A stretch of DNA of 64,000 nucleotides from Rhyacophila brunnea. Taxonomy: Eukaryota; Arthropoda; Insecta; Trichoptera; Rhyacophilidae. The translations under genes were made by a program, and so were the position numbers. Below are positions 34,987 to 48,136 of this stretch, piece by piece (position 1 is the first letter of the stretch; the number at the start of each line of letters is the position of its first letter). The notes beneath the pieces were generated by a model. The model was not told the origin of the DNA. It saw only the letters and a program-made list of their open reading frames with translations, and did no database searches. The DNA is taken from the NCBI GenBank assembly GCA_022495005.1, contig JAGYXB010000557.1:1736001-1800000 (forward strand), read 5' to 3'.

Positions 34987-35690
34987 TCATCATCAGCCGG
35001 AGCCAATCCACTGCTGGATGAAGGCCTCCCCAAGCTTCCTCCAACTCTCTCGGTCCTGTGTCATTCGCTGCCACGTATTTCCGCCGAACTTAACCAGTTC
35101 GTCAATCCTGGTAAAGTTCGTGGGTAAAGCGGCTTTAAGGGTGACCCTGTGGCCGTTTCGTGCCCCTTGGGTACCACTGGATGACGGCATTTGTCCAGCG
35201 GCCGTCCTTTCGGCGAGCAATGTGCCCCGCCCATCTTCATTTCAGCTGTTTGACAACGTCTATTACATCGCGTACTCCTGTCTGCTTCCTAACCAATTCG
35301 TTTCTCTTACGGTCCTTTCGCGTGATGCCCAACATACACCTCTCCATGCCTCGCTGTGCGACTCTTAGCCTTTGGACATCTCTCGTATTATGGGTCCACG
35401 TCTCGCAGCCATACGTGAGCACGGGTAGCACACATTGGTTGAACACCCTACGCTTAAGACATAATGGTAGGCCACTCTTGAAGATACTATTCAGACGTTC
35501 AAAAGCACTCCATCCCAGCTTTGTTCTTCGAGCAATTTCATCGTGCATGCTTCCGTCTATGGGCACCTGCTGTCCGAGATAGACGTAGCTGCTGACTTGT
35601 TCGAGTTGGGTGCCATTAATACAGATAATCGCATAGTCCGAAAAACAGTTCCCCATTTTGTCTTTGAGACATTTCGGAGACATTACATAT
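34987..35690 (-). mobile_element. RTE-type LINE, C-terminal fragment (best copy in the window)
   Basis: The minus-strand frame at 35683-35237 (148 codons) covers the part after the reverse-transcriptase core: LEQVSSYVYLGQQV, EIARRTKLGWSAFERLN, CLKRRVFNQCVLPVLTYG, MERCMLGITRKDRKRN and GVRDVIDVVKQLK. A frameshift near 35237 breaks it. The last ~75 codons (35220-34993) resume with GRW-like and FGGNTWQRMTQDRESW, KLGEAFIQQW, ending at a stop in the TGATGATG terminus. It is 5'-truncated: endonuclease and the FADD catalytic region are absent. The product in an intact element would be a DNA-nicking reverse transcriptase that copies its own RNA into the genome. Confidence 0.92.
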
Positions 35691-35694
35691 TGTA

Positions 35695-37070
35695 AATATA
35701 AAGATTTTAAAATGTTATGTGTTTATATTTATTAATCAGTACTTTACTTATCGTAATATCTTCCAGGCTTGCCGACTTTCAAAACTCAAGGGGCAGATTA
35801 GTGTAGTGGAGGACAAGTACAAACGAGGTGGTATTAGTACATACCTACACAGCATGGCTTCAAAACAGGAAACATTTTTTTCATTTAAGCGCAAAAAATG
35901 GCTGCAAGAAAAACCTGGATGCCTCTTTTGTGTTTTTTTAAAACAAAGTTTCTCGTCGAAAGCGCGTATAATATTTTGCCAAAGTACGCCCGAGGAGGCT
36001 GTTGCTTATTTTTTATCTAGAATAAATACGATATTGTCGTAAGAAGCCCATTAAAAAGTTGAAATTTTTCCCAAGTGACGCGCTAGTGCCGGTGCTCTAG
36101 CGGGGGATTATTTGCGAATTGGGAAATTTCATGGAAACCATGTAAAAGAATAAAAAGTCATAGCGACGGCAAAAGTTAACGTGGGCACAATCGATATTTT
36201 TGCATGATTATTATTTTACATGTGGCAAACAGACTACATTTGACTTCATACGTACATAGATTAATAAAATTTTGGATTTTCACAATCGAAACAACTAAAC
36301 AAAAACCCAATTAAATAACGAACCGTATTTTTTTATAACCATGACGTTATTTTTGATATCTTTGGGAGCAGTCATCAGCACGCTAGGCTTTGCCTTAGTC
36401 AGTATGAAAGCTATACGTAATATTCTTGATTTTGTCACTAAAAAAAGCACTTCCTTGTCCTATCTAACCTTCAACCTAACCTAATATATCAATTTTTCAG
36501 ATTATTATCTTATTTGGTGCTTATTAATCTATGCTGAATCCACATCTACAAAAATGTGATTTGAACCAAATTATATTTCTGAGATGTTTCCGATTTATAT
36601 TATTATGTTTAATAAAGTATGTAGTAAAGCTCACTTTCATCAAGGAACTATTGTTGGTATTTTGATTGAAATAAACAAAACCCATTAGTCGATATAATTC
36701 CGTTGCTTGCCAATTTTCGCCATAATTAGGTGGGATGCAAGTGGCGAAATTGGTAAAAGCACTTTGGTTGAAATCCGATGGATTAGGTATAAGTTTAGTA
36801 TTTAAACATTTATCTAAATTCAGAATATCTTTTAAGGTATGGTGATAGCTGGTGTATGGCACTGCATTGTCTAAAAATAATATCTATTTTAATTATATTT
36901 TTTTCTATAGAGTGAACTGTTTTACTATATATTGGACTAAAGATTCAATCAACAGATTTACACAAACTATAAATTAAAAAAAAAAACATTTAAAATACAG
37001 TATAATTTTTTTTATTTGATATTTTTTTTAATCCAATATTTTATACCGGTAGGTAATAATTTCTGGGTAC
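35695..37070. other. Stretch with two unassigned ORFs and a small hairpin
   Basis: A + ORF (35719-36042, 107 codons) has an acceptor-like pyrimidine-AG (TATCTTCCAG) at its 5' part, and a - ORF (36862-36524, 112 codons) has fairly protein-like composition. Neither shows a domain I can name. Positions 36061-36130 form a hairpin, GAAATTTTTCCCAA ... TTGGGAAATTTC, with an inner GCTAGTGCC..GGTGCTCTAGC, perhaps a MITE relic. Confidence 0.35.
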
Positions 37071-37072
37071 AA

Positions 37073-37252
37073 GTCGGTTATGTGGAATACAGTGGGAAAC
37101 CCATTTTGAAAATACCCGATATACTGGATTATTTGTTAGTTTGGGTTAGTTTAGGTTAGGTTAGGTTTGGTTTGGTTAGGTTAACCTAACAAATAATCCA
37201 GTATATCGGGTATTTTCAAAATGTGTTTGCCGCTGTATTCCACATAACCGAC
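37073..37252. mobile_element. 180-bp palindromic MITE with a TTAGG-like loop
   Basis: Arms of about 67 bp pair almost perfectly: GTCGGTTATGTGGAATACAG ... ATACTGGATTATTTGTTAG, against CTAACAAATAATCCAGTAT ... CTGTATTCCACATAACCGAC. The loop (about 37139-37190) is a run of GGTTA/TTAGG-like units (TTTAGGTTAGGTTAGGTTTG). It has no ORF. A diverged relative lies at 8688-8857. Confidence 0.85.
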
Positions 37253-38383
37253 ATGTATAAATTCCTATTGTTTATTATATTAACACTGTAGAGAACTTCT
37301 CTCTTAACATTTGATACCAGATATACCAATAGACGCCCTAATACGATGTAAAAGAATATTACCAAGTACCTTTTCTAAAACCGTGGTTGGGTGTCAATTG
37401 CATGGGATGTCTTCAAAATAAGAATAAAATTTCTATACTTAATATTGTGACACTATAATTTAATGTAGTCTGCATTCTCAAATCGGGTTTGTTTTTCATT
37501 TCAAATTTTAGCTCATCTTGCTAAACATCCAATATTTACGATGGACTCTAGCTTTAGACAAGCAACAACTACAGCTTATAACTTTTTAAGTATTTGTGTG
37601 TCAATAAACTACACAAAATCTCATACAAAGCTCTTCTAGCATAAAGCACAGGCCTTGGGCTGTACACATATTTAAGTCAGAAAAGAAAGATGCGCGAAAA
37701 GAGGTCAGAGGGACGATAAATCAAGTCCATTGTAGCACATAAAATAGTCGGAGCTGCACCCAGGCCACTCGTTCTGTTTCATTACAAGTCTGCAAACAAA
37801 ATGAATGCATTACTGTTGCATAGTACTGGGGACGCGAAGCTCTTGTGGTCAATATCGCGTAAATTTGAAAGCTTCTACGTACAAAAAAAATCTCCACAAA
37901 AGCTTATATATAGTATAATGACAACGGCGATGTTATCATGCAGGGGTGTCCTTTAATGTATTTTGCAAAGGTCAATGTAACCGTAAAAGCTAATTCAACG
38001 TTGCTAAGCTAAATATTATTTAAACGAGAGATGAAGCGAATATAAAAATATTAAATAAAATTTTAAAATCTCAAAGCTCTCGAAATAAAATAAAAAAATA
38101 ATAAAATAATGATTGTAATCAGACGCAAATTAACTTAAAAAATTACACATTATTTGATGAATTTCTATATTAAATAAATTGTTTTTATTCAATAATCAAT
38201 ATATACAAGATTTAGAGTGTTAAATTATTTTTATTGAAAATAAGGAATATATTAGAAAAAAATGATCGTATGAGTTTCAAACTTAGTTAGCAGTTATTAG
38301 CAATAATTATTCGTAAACATGACATAATTTTATTTATCTGATTAATCTGTTAATATGTAATAATTAACTTTATAATAATATGT
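37253..38383. other. AT-rich stretch, no gene recognised
   Basis: No coding or repeat signal was recognised. Confidence 0.45.
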
Positions 38384-38384
38384 A

Positions 38385-38460
38385 GGCGGTCCTTGTAGTG
38401 CATAATGCGCTGTCTATTATTCGAAGGCTCCCGATTTGATTCTCGGTGACGTCACTATAT
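38385..38460 (+). mobile_element. Degenerate tRNA-like SINE head
   Basis: TAGTGCATAATGCGCTG and, about 30 bp later, CCCGATTTGATTCTCGG have the spacing and T-arm pairing (CCGA/TCGG) of a tRNA. It lies directly upstream of the X repeat at 38492, so X might be its tail. Confidence 0.45.
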
Positions 38461-38491
38461 ATTTATATGATTACACTACTATTTCGCTTTT

Positions 38492-38777
38492 GTAGTGTTA
38501 AAATAATATATAATTTTTCTTATATACTAATTTATTTACTTTATTTATGTGTGATAGGTATATACATATCTACAATAATGATATCTTTTTTGAAATTGCG
38601 TCGATTGTCTTGCATAAAATATGATCGTATATGTCATATCTTTTTGCATATCAACACCATTGAATAAAATAATATTTGTATGATACACGAGTGGGTACCA
38701 ATCAAAACTTATTCCTTAAGTTTTCACGACGGTAAAACAGCGAATGCAATTTTCATATATAGTATTTGCGAAAGAAG
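38492..38777 (+). repeat. Repeat X, solo copy
   Basis: This matches 34045-34341 at about 95 percent, from GTAGTGTTAAAATAAT through GAAATTGCGTCGATTGTCTT and GTTTTCACGACGGTAAAACA to GCGAAAGAAG. Both flanks differ from those of the other copy, so its limits are well defined. Confidence 0.85.
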
Positions 38778-39590
38778 TTTTATTTGAAATAAATTTTCAA
38801 AGGAAATTGATCAATTGAAAATGCACAAAAGAACTTTATTGTTTGAAACGTGTATGCGTGTATCAAACGTATCGCATTGCTAATGCCGAATACTGCATAG
38901 GTTATTTTGTGTATGATCATGGAAAATGCGATATTATATTATATGTACATTAAAATGTTCGTTAAATTGTTAAAAACAGAAAATGTATTTAAATTGAATA
39001 TAAAATATTAGTAAATATATTATAACTGTTGGTATTATTAAAGCTTTAGAAAAATGCCTATTTTTGAGCGAGGGCTCTAATATTAAGCTACTGACCCAAG
39101 TACCAAAAACATTTAAATATCATCTTCATCAGAGCTACATAGGTAGGTATTGGCTACCATCAAGAAATGAATCTACTCCAGTCTGCCACAATCTATATGC
39201 CTGCGCTTTTAAGTAGACTGTAATAGAACGGGGATGATATTGATACTGGGGAGGGTTATACTAGAATTCCACGCACTAATCTTTAACGTTGATAAGATGG
39301 GCGCGCTAAGCTGGCTCCATGTTCCCGCACTCCCCACTAATACTATCAATCTCACGTTATCACTTGGTCTTGGAATGAATATGAGTTTATGATAGATGAT
39401 AGACGCAACGTTAGCGGTAAAGAAGGTCGCACGATCATTTATTTTTTAGTCACCCTGTGTCGTGGCGATTGACGCTCAAAACCAGTGCAGGTAATGATGT
39501 CTTGATGTGTTACATGTTACAGATGTTTACACTAATACAGTTGAAGAATAACTGCCTTGTTAACAGTTTGTCTGGCGCACAAAAGATAAT
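38778..39590. other. Stretch without recognised gene
   Basis: Positions 39080-39420 are GC-richer (GGGCGCGCTAAGCTGGCTCC) and may be an unrecognised decayed element. No open frame of interest was seen. Confidence 0.4.
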
Positions 39591-39659
39591 GTTGTGAGGT
39601 AGGTGTGATTAGGGTTGCCATTATTGGCCCAACCAATACGAGCCTCTATGTATCTTCTG

Positions 39660-40195
39660 GTTTATTGAAGACAAGCATGTTGTATGGCTGGACTGTCTTT
39701 CATCCTTGAACCATGATTTGTCCAATGGAGTCCTACTTTCATAAGGAGACCTCTGTCTAGAACTTTTATTTTATAGTTACTTATAAACCGTCTCTTCGTA
39801 ATTACGAGTACTTCAATTACCTGGGGCTGCCGTGTCCGCTCACGAACTTTGTAACGCGGTCGTACCAATGTACTCCCAAGATTCTAAGGAGTCAAAGGCC
39901 GAGACCTTTGAAGCTTAGTAAGATGTCACGAAGAAACGTTGCACGTAGCTGGGACATGTGTTGCGGATGCCGCCAGAGAGTACGACACTTCATGCCCTTG
40001 TGGCACAACCTCAATGATTCCGTCATCGTGGCCGGCCCTCCATCACCTTGTAGTGCTACAAAGGTGATCTACACGCTGCAGGTCCGGCATGGCAGGTGGT
40101 ACAAGAGTTCGCGATGGACCAAATGAAGTGGCACGATCTTTTACTTGTCATATACCCCTATGCTGGGGCGTGATAGAGTCAAAGAAAAAGAAGAA
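39660..40195 (+). mobile_element. Decayed LINE 3' end, plus strand
   Basis: In the + strand, frame-shifted segments read ARSWDMCCGCRQRVRHFMPL beside an LGHV..RMPPE-like alternative frame, the post-reverse-transcriptase motif of many LINEs. A charged SKKKKK-like end follows over TCAAAGAAAAAGAAGAAG. The region is clearly GC-richer than its flanks. The 5' limit is uncertain; the clear part begins near 39905. Confidence 0.55.
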
Positions 40196-40287
40196 GTGAC
40201 TTATAAACATACAATAGCTACTTTTTTCAATTGTTGAAAAAAAAGAGTTATATATATATTGTGTTAGAGTTTTATGGTGTTACATTT

Positions 40288-40745
40288 TATATAATATTTT
40301 ATTTATTTATTTATTTAAACACACATCGAGCAAATAACAAATTATTAATTCAAGACGTCCACAACATGACACTTAGAATAAAATTACCCACAAGTAAATC
40401 AACTAGAGAAAAATACAAGGCAAAAAATGATTTTACAGAAAAGAAATAAAATAAAAAAAACAACAATTGGTAATTCAAAAGATATAAATTACAAAATAAA
40501 ATAGAATTTTAAAAACAAAATACATAATGCATCGCTAAAAATGTCAACATAAACATCTCTAGGGAGTGCATTGACCAGCCACACAGCCCTCGCTATTGGT
40601 GCCTGGTGAGCCTGACCTGAGGAAACAACTTTCACCTATAATAGGACCTGGCTGCGACCACGCATGTAATTGACGGGTAAATACTCCACCGCTATTCCCA
40701 TCAGAACTAAACATGTAAATATTAGATCCCTTCCTCTGTAAGGCA
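40288..40745 (-). mobile_element. Decayed LINE 3' end, minus strand, with TAAA-repeat tail
   Basis: The minus strand at about 40640-40530 reads HQAPIARAVWLVNALPRDV and VDIFSDAL, the well-known SPI.R...L.NALP.DVDIF ending of a group of insect LINEs. Upstream fragments (FTCLVLMGIA, YMRGRSQVLL) are in other frames. Downstream the strand becomes A-rich and ends in AAATAAATAAATAAAAT (complement of about 40300-40316), a usual LINE 3' terminus. Stops and frameshifts show it is dead. Confidence 0.75.
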
Positions 40746-41340
40746 TAATATCATAATATATGACGACATCTAATCACATTTTTTGTAGTCATAGCTGGTA
40801 TGTAAAAAGATAACAAAAATCTTTTCTCACTTGACTTTTCCTTACACATAAATACTTCACAATTGAGCTAAACTTTGAAGTTTAAAGCGATGAAGCTCTG
40901 GAAACTTTAAAACTTTGGCTTCGGCTACAATGCAAGTTCTCGCTTATGATGTATTTCATAGAATTATTTGCGTTTAGCGCATGATCCGGTGATTGATGTC
41001 CTTTGTTACGCTTTTAGCGTTGCCGGTCGGAGCGTTTAAGGTGCGGTTTTCACGAAACCTCTTATCCTATAATATTCGAAACAATACGTTTCGTTACTCC
41101 ATAATATGTTGCTTATCCGAATTTGAAACATAACTCATTCCTGCACGAGGGATAGCTCATTTGAATATTTTAAGGACAAAGGGAAAAAAGAGACAAATGT
41201 ACTTAGTTAATAAATTTAAACTGTAGTATTTTTTGTTAATTATGGTGAAAATTTAAAGTAGGTACTATATTTCGGATAAGTGTGATGAACTAGAAAACTC
41301 CAGGCACTCACTTTTGGTTATTGGCAACCAAGGGAAGACA
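40746..41340. other. Stretch without recognised gene
   Basis: No gene or repeat was recognised. A moderately GC-richer patch lies near 40980-41050. Confidence 0.4.
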
Positions 41341-41343
41341 TAT

Positions 41344-41600
41344 TAGTTTGTCACATCGGATTAGTTTGTCGAATATCCATTTTTGTCGGAATCGACCTTT
41401 TAATGCAGAGTGATTTTTTGTATCTAAATGAACCAGAACCAACGTTTTTTTTAAATTTACTTTGTAATAAATACAGCATTTATATGCTGTAAAAACAACA
41501 ATTTAAACACTTCCATGTATTTAAATATAGGATATTGAAATTAGTTTTACGTTTCCTGAACATTTGACATTTGGTCTATTCGACAAACCAATCTACAGCG
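41344..41600. mobile_element. Inverted-repeat MITE (~255 bp)
   Basis: ACATCGGATTAGTTTGTCGAAT (41353-41374) pairs with ATTCGACAAACCAATCTACAG (41578-41598) in inverted orientation. The interior is AT-rich without an ORF. The unit TTAGTTTGTC is also repeated just inside the left boundary. Confidence 0.55.
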
Positions 41601-41604
41601 ACGT

Positions 41605-43625
41605 ATAGTAATATTCTAATTTTTTAGTAATATAGTATAGACTACGATATGTCTAGTACCTATTATAGTATAGAGACGAAAACCCGACGACTTATTTTGA
41701 TATATTATTTCTCTCATTTAAAATAAACACACCTAAAAGAAAATTTGCTAGGTACTTAAAAGTTTATGAAACCTAGTATTTTATTTATTTATTTTTACTT
41801 TCTTAACAAAATAATATTATTATTAGCTCTTTAGACTATTAGCTGTCCTGTACTGCTTCCCATGCTATTTGAGTACCTATGGGTAGTTGCATCCGAGACT
41901 TGTGTACACAAACTGGTGACAGTATTTCCAACTCACCTCTAGTACGTATAATTTAATAAGGAGCTAATCATGGCAATACTATACCTAAGCATTTAGTCAT
42001 TCGGAGTATTCAGTAGAAATAAATATGTTCAAAATTGGAAAATCCGGCTATTAAAAAAAATCTAAAACTCTCTTATAATTTTTATAATATACATGACTAG
42101 GTGTCCGGTACTGATCCCTATCTGAGAAAAAGTGCGGTTTGGGACTTGCTATTTGGTAGTGACCAATAAAATTAATATAAGTAGTGGAAATTTTGATTGC
42201 TTTCTTGACATTAACGAGGAACAGCAGCCAATCTTACTTGCACTTGTGAATGAATATCCACTTAGTGAATTAGAGTAGGTAGATAATAGGTTTTATATTT
42301 AAAAAGAAGAAAAACATTCTATAATAATTAAATCAGGAACCAAATGAAAATACGTTTTAGACGATCATAATCCACAAATAAAATACGTTTTTGTATTTGT
42401 TCTATTACCTCTCTATCTATTACCGAGAACTGTCATAGAAACGTAAATAGTATACAAATAACCGAATGAGATTAAATGTATTGATATTCGATTTTTTTTA
42501 AATCTTGTGTAAAATGAGTAGTAATGTATTTAAAATTAGAGTATCTGGTGCGACGGAAGTCGTTACATATAACGTAATATACCCTTTGAAATATGAAATT
42601 AAAACTCGAAGTAAAATAGTCTAACTCATTATGGATGTCAATCACTTGGCATGATTAGAGTAATGTATGCCGTATGATGTATTGCAGTAATATGTATTGA
42701 TAAGCCTGCATTAGTTACAACACAGAAAGGAAGCTTTGACATAATTTAATTTGTATGACAGAAATATTGTGCCGTAACGTAAATTCCAATTATTATATTT
42801 CACAGGATACATTAATATGGATTAATTCGAAAATGGCAACTTAAATCTATTCATAATTATTATGATCGATATTATGGTCAGCTTACCACAAAAAACATGG
42901 ACCCTATTTAAAGGTAATCAGCCTTTGAGGTTTTACCTGGTTTCTTCAATTCTTTGGTGTGCCAACAACAGATTCCTTCACCTGCTATTCATTCACCACC
43001 GATGGGATAGCCGAAATACTATAGATGTGCAGATTCTTTATTTTTCACTATCACACGGGGAAATAATTATAATGTAAAGGAAAGTACTCCTCGAAAACTA
43101 TGTAAACAAAATATTGCTTGCCTTCTTATACTAATGCATAAGCATACCATTTTTTTTTAATAATGCGATAGATATACTTGTCACTAGAGTCAAAGAGCCA
43201 CCTCAATGCATATCCTGTCTATGACTAGTAATAATACTGCCATAAAAGCGTATAGGTAACTCAGGCCATTTTTGTTTGAAATATGGTGACCAATTTTACT
43301 TTTTTATTATTCTTGTATTCAGTTCTAAAGATAGTAGATACATAAAATATACAAGCAGTACAAAACAATATTTCTTTATGTTTATTAAATAATATATAGC
43401 TAACTTAATTTAAAAAAAAACTTTCTTTACAGTAAAATTAATAGGAGTACGATCAATATTTTTAAGTGAGTGCTAAAAGAATTTATTAATTTAACGTACC
43501 CATTCAATATTCTTATTTCAAAAAATATACTTAGGTATGGGTAATGACAATACACCTGTATATGTACCAGTTAATTTGAGTAATACTATAGTATTTGAAC
43601 TAAATTTTTCATTGATTTGTATTAT
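41605..43625. other. AT-rich stretch, no gene recognised
   Basis: A 71-codon + ORF (42862-43077) shows no motif. Nothing else was recognised. Confidence 0.4.
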
Positions 43626-43641
43626 TATGCAGTTAGATTTA

Positions 43642-44524
43642 CAGTGGCGAAGACTTCATACTAGGCGATTATTTAAAGCCTACCTTCTTAAGAAAAATAT
43701 TTTATATTGACATACTCGTATTACATAATATAATCACATAATAATATATTCAATATGCCCAATGACATCTATCGAATAATTGTTATAATAATTTTATGAT
43801 CTTTTCCACTATATTAATAAGCACCATTTATGGCATGTCTCGAAGGTTTAAAAAAATAAGCGACATCTCGCTTCGCTTCACATATTGTATGGATACATTC
43901 GCGTGAATCGAAAACTTTTTTATATGAAGTTTGTTTCTCATAATTTCAAGACGTCTGCGGCGGCCCATATAAATTGGTAAGCTATTTAAGGAGCGCTTAC
44001 ATTTTACGTAAGTGCACATTTATTCAAAATAATTTATAAGATAATTTAAAAAAATAATTTCTAGGGATTCAATCACATATAAATATTGATTGTTGTTAAA
44101 AATAATAAATAATTTATGTCGTGATTTTTATTTGTCAGTTTATTCATCGAATAAGACAATTTATTCAGCCAATTATGTAAGTTGAAATATGATATTGTAT
44201 CTAAGTCTGTGTTTTAAATATAGAAGTATTTTAAAATGTATAGTTTACGGATTAAATTATAAATTGTTATGGAACAGATTCACAACAACGGATATTTTCA
44301 ATATATTTTGAGCGTATTTTGCGTTTATATTTAAGAAAATACATAATTCAGATTAATTGCTTAATTTTATACCATCAGTGAGCTTTTGAAATTTTATCAG
44401 TTTTTGTGTACCTACCTATTCATCAGTAGTTATGTCAGATTGTCTTCTTATTTCCCGTAAATACATCTAACAAGTGTGCTTTCTCCACAGCTTACCTGTT
44501 TCCAAAAGTCACCCTTCGCCACTG
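43642..44524. mobile_element. Candidate hAT-type element (CAGTGGCGAAG ends)
   Basis: CAGTGGCGAAGACTT at 43642 and ACCCTTCGCCACTG ending at 44524 are inverted hAT-like termini. AGTTAGAT precedes the left end (43631-43638, with 3 extra bases before the terminus) and AGTTAGAA follows the right end (44525-44532), which may be the old 8-bp duplication. The interior is AT-rich with no transposase motif. Confidence 0.5.
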
Positions 44525-44639
44525 AGTTAGAAAATATTTTTTTCACTCGTTTTCATATGTATCTACTTATTAAATCTGAAAATATTGACATGTTCATATT
44601 GACATGTATAATATTATACATTATTATTAGGTTGACCAT

Positions 44640-44666
44640 TATTTATATATATATATATATATATAT
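44640..44666. repeat. (TA)n microsatellite
   Basis: A run of about 12 TA dinucleotides in an AT-rich context. Confidence 0.9.
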
Positions 44667-44669
44667 CAT

Positions 44670-46980
44670 TTATATAGTTTTAAACACATGAGTGATAATA
44701 CGCTTTGCTTCAAGAAAGTGAAAAGGAGATTCGTAAAATAATAGCTGTGGCTGCAAAAAGCTTGATAATTATAATATAGATCGACATAAAAGGAGTCTAC
44801 TTAATACCTATAATGGCGACCATTCTTTAAATTTTTAATTTAGGTATTAAGGTAATAACAATGGGTACTTGATACCTATATGGCATCAGGGTTATTCCAA
44901 ATTGTAGTTTTAACATAGCTTGTATCTTCAATTTATTCTTTTCGCTCTTATTCAAATGATTATTTTTTTTTCTAATGGGCATGTTTCTCAAGTGTAGAAT
45001 TAAATGAAGAATTACTTCTTTTTTTTTTACTAAATGTATGAATTTACGACAATAGTCTCTTGGAATAGTGTGTGTCTTAAACTAATTATCCAGTTTGTAA
45101 CTGATGCAACTTTCAGTCCATATCAAAGAGAATTCAACAAATACGAAATTGAAATACTGACGTGTGTGGATTATAAATTTTCGGAAATGCTATGCTAATT
45201 TAGAAATTAATTATCTGCCAGTTGGATTGAATCAAGATTTGCTGTTCAATTATTTAGTAATGTAAGGTTTGACCGCAAATACTGTTATCATAGATTGCAT
45301 AATTTGCTTATTACAAGATTTATACATTTAATTATGTCTCTAAATTCGACAAAAAATTGTCACCAAACACTCTGTAATGTTTTCCAAAAAAGATAACAAA
45401 AAACATAGCCGCGTTTATACATTTAACTTAATCTGCTAAAATTTCCACTTTAATATTGAGATTTGTATCTAAGGCAGTGTCCATTAATAATTTAATCCTT
45501 TTTTTAAGTGAGTGAGTTTACTCGCCAATTTTTTTTATTTACTGTCAGGCCATAAGCGAATTAACTCGTGAGATCTTGTCGACGTGATAGCAAGGTTAAT
45601 ACTAGTTTATGTAGGTATATGTGCAAACCATTATTTATTATTTAAGTCGGAAAATATTGATTTAAAATAGAGAAACGTGTCAATTTGGTAAGGTTTCAAA
45701 AATATTATCATTCTGTTCGTATTTCATATTTCACACGTGATTTATTTTATTCTAAAGATAGCTATATAATATTAAAATTAGACTGGCAGTGAAAAGGGTA
45801 ATGAATCAAGCACACATTGATTAAAACAACATAAAATTATTACACACACCGACGGCTTTAGAGATAGTTGTATTACCACTACTCTACTTTGAGGTTTATT
45901 TAGGATATGTTAGGCCTACCCACGGACTACTCGTACCATAATATATGGCGCGTGTAATCATATACTATTTTGGATATGATTACATATATTTTGCAAGTGT
46001 ATAAGATACCCGTATTGTGTGTCCGGCGTAAATTATACGGGACAGCAGCCGCCTTTGAGAAAATTGAACCGTTAATTTAATCATAACTATATTGTATGTG
46101 CTTATAAAGTACAAGGATGATGAAAATAATTAATTTATTACATCAGAATTGTGACAAAAGTAACTTTTTTAATGGTTTAGATTACAAATGTGGCATCAAA
46201 CTGAATATGAGAGTATCAAAGAAACCCTTGGAAGGAATACAAGAGAAAATACACCAGCCGAGAGGTTACAATGAAGATACATAATTATACTACCTAGAAA
46301 TATGTCAGCTGCGAGGCGATTGGCTGGTTACGTGACAGGTATGGATGGAGTACAAAAAGACGATGAATTCAGTAAACTGTAGAGTGTGGACCACAGAATA
46401 GATTAAAAAATATAATTTAGATAGGCCATACACTACATTTTAAAGCAGGGTTTTGAATGTGTGTGTTTGAAAATGAAACACACATTTCAACCTTCAAATA
46501 TACCAATATTGAATTAGTGTCAGTGTATAAAACGAGAACAGTTGTCAGAATGAAGGACAAGCTTAGAATGACGTATTCTTGACAAGTGTTTAAGTTTATA
46601 TTCTTCCATATTCTTCTACACTCTGAGATTGGTTGCCTGATAGTCCACATTCGTTATGTACTTCAGTTTCCATTAATTCTGTGTTCCCTAATGTAGACAT
46701 TGATTTACCATAGTATAGGATAGACCTTTAGCAAAATTAATATAGATTTGATGCATACACATTTTTTGACAATTTATTAAGCATTCAGAGTCATTCATTG
46801 GTCAGCGTATTGGTGTTAAATAGTATGACTGTATCCACTACGAACTATCGAAGTATCAACTTACGATTAGTAGGTTTGAAGTGGTTTTCAGCCAATAATA
46901 TTTTATATAGGGTTTTCTCAAACAGAAGGTGGGCAATGTACATTTTTGTTTGTAATAGTATAATATTATCCACAAAAAAA
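44670..46980. other. AT-rich stretch, no gene recognised
   Basis: Positions 46200-46390 are somewhat GC-richer and might be a decayed retroelement, but no motif could be read with confidence. Confidence 0.4.
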
Positions 46981-46984
46981 TAAG

Positions 46985-47090
46985 CCTTGGGCTTGAAATT
47001 AACCGGAGTACACCGGAGCGCCATTCTGGTTGAGAAAATTCTCCTTCTCGTGGAAAAAATAATTTGACCATCTGAGCCATATTATAAAAT
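46985..47090 (-). mobile_element. Possible tRNA-like SINE head, minus strand
   Basis: The minus strand has ATGGCTCAGATGGTCAAATT (A-box-like) and, about 50 bp on, CTCCGGTTAATTTCAAG (weak B box). The support is weaker than for the other heads. Confidence 0.35.
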
Positions 47091-47094
47091 ATAA

Positions 47095-48130
47095 CAAAAA
47101 TATATAACAAAAAATCTAACACACTTATTTTTTTATAAAATATACATACAGTTAGTTGATGGTTTATTAGCAGTAATATGTTAATATTTTCGTAAAATTA
47201 AACCTCATTAATTTATTGTAGCATACAGAAAGACTCGTAAGTATTGGAAATCGATTTGAGAAGAGGGTGAAATCTCAGACTGTATTTCCACTAACATAGA
47301 TTATAGACAAAAAATAGCCATACAGCTATTAGCTATTAGCTTTAAAATTTATCAGATATATCTCTGAATAAATGTACTCAATGTCTTCGCTTTTGTAGAC
47401 ACCGTGTTGTATATAAAGTTGGCGTGAGCGTTATTTTAGAATTAATGTGAAACTATCAAGACGTCGTTAACAGATCTCCAAAGATCCATCAGCCGGGACT
47501 AAGACGTATGCTTTTGACAGTTTTAAGCAAGATTTTCGACCCTCAGTTAATTCATACACAATATATAATATATTGGTATATTTTCAGCCGCCCACGGCAA
47601 TACATAGGTACACTTAGTATTGTTGGATACTAGAAAAATGGTAGACCTAGGTAGGAATACTATGACTAAGGATATTAGTTGCCTAGTCATAACATAACAT
47701 ATTCCAAAAATTGAGTTTTGAGATTATCACAAAGAACCACCAGAGCACTGTTTTTTTTGTAATTAGAAGACAGATATTGAACTCTCTTGAATATAAATGA
47801 GTGAGTAAGTCGATTTACATTATTTTTTTATAAAGTTTATGTAATACTCCTAAGGCTACAGACACCCATCGCATTATGATAAATAGAGCTCCCTGATTTG
47901 TTAGAAAGGCCTTGGTGGCAGAACTCATTGAAAAATGTGAGTTATGATACCAACAGTCAACGCTTTCAACGATTTTCACATGGTTTAAAATTACTTTTGA
48001 TACCCAACTATTTTTCTTTATATAGATTAATGCCTTTAGTTTAGAATCACTTGGTATGTACATTTAAATAAAAAAATGATAAAATGGCAAAATGTGAGAT
48101 ATGACTCTAAGCGCCTCAATTTCATAATGT
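47095..48130. other. AT-rich stretch, no gene recognised
   Basis: An 82-codon minus ORF (48063-47815) has no recognisable domain. Confidence 0.4.
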
Positions 48131-48136
48131 TACTAA

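Noticed and set aside
35018..35582. Plus-strand ORFs of 116 and 140 codons
   Set aside because: Antisense shadows of the RTE coding sequence on the minus strand.
35719..36042. 107-codon + ORF with an acceptor-like TATCTTCCAG
   Set aside because: One possible splice site is weak evidence and the peptide has no known motif.
36524..36862. 112-codon minus ORF with fairly protein-like composition
   Set aside because: No domain or homologue recognised by eye and no splice signals that fix an exon. A search could revive it.
37139..37190. Internal telomere of TTAGG repeats
   Set aside because: Too short and irregular, and confined to the loop of a palindromic MITE.
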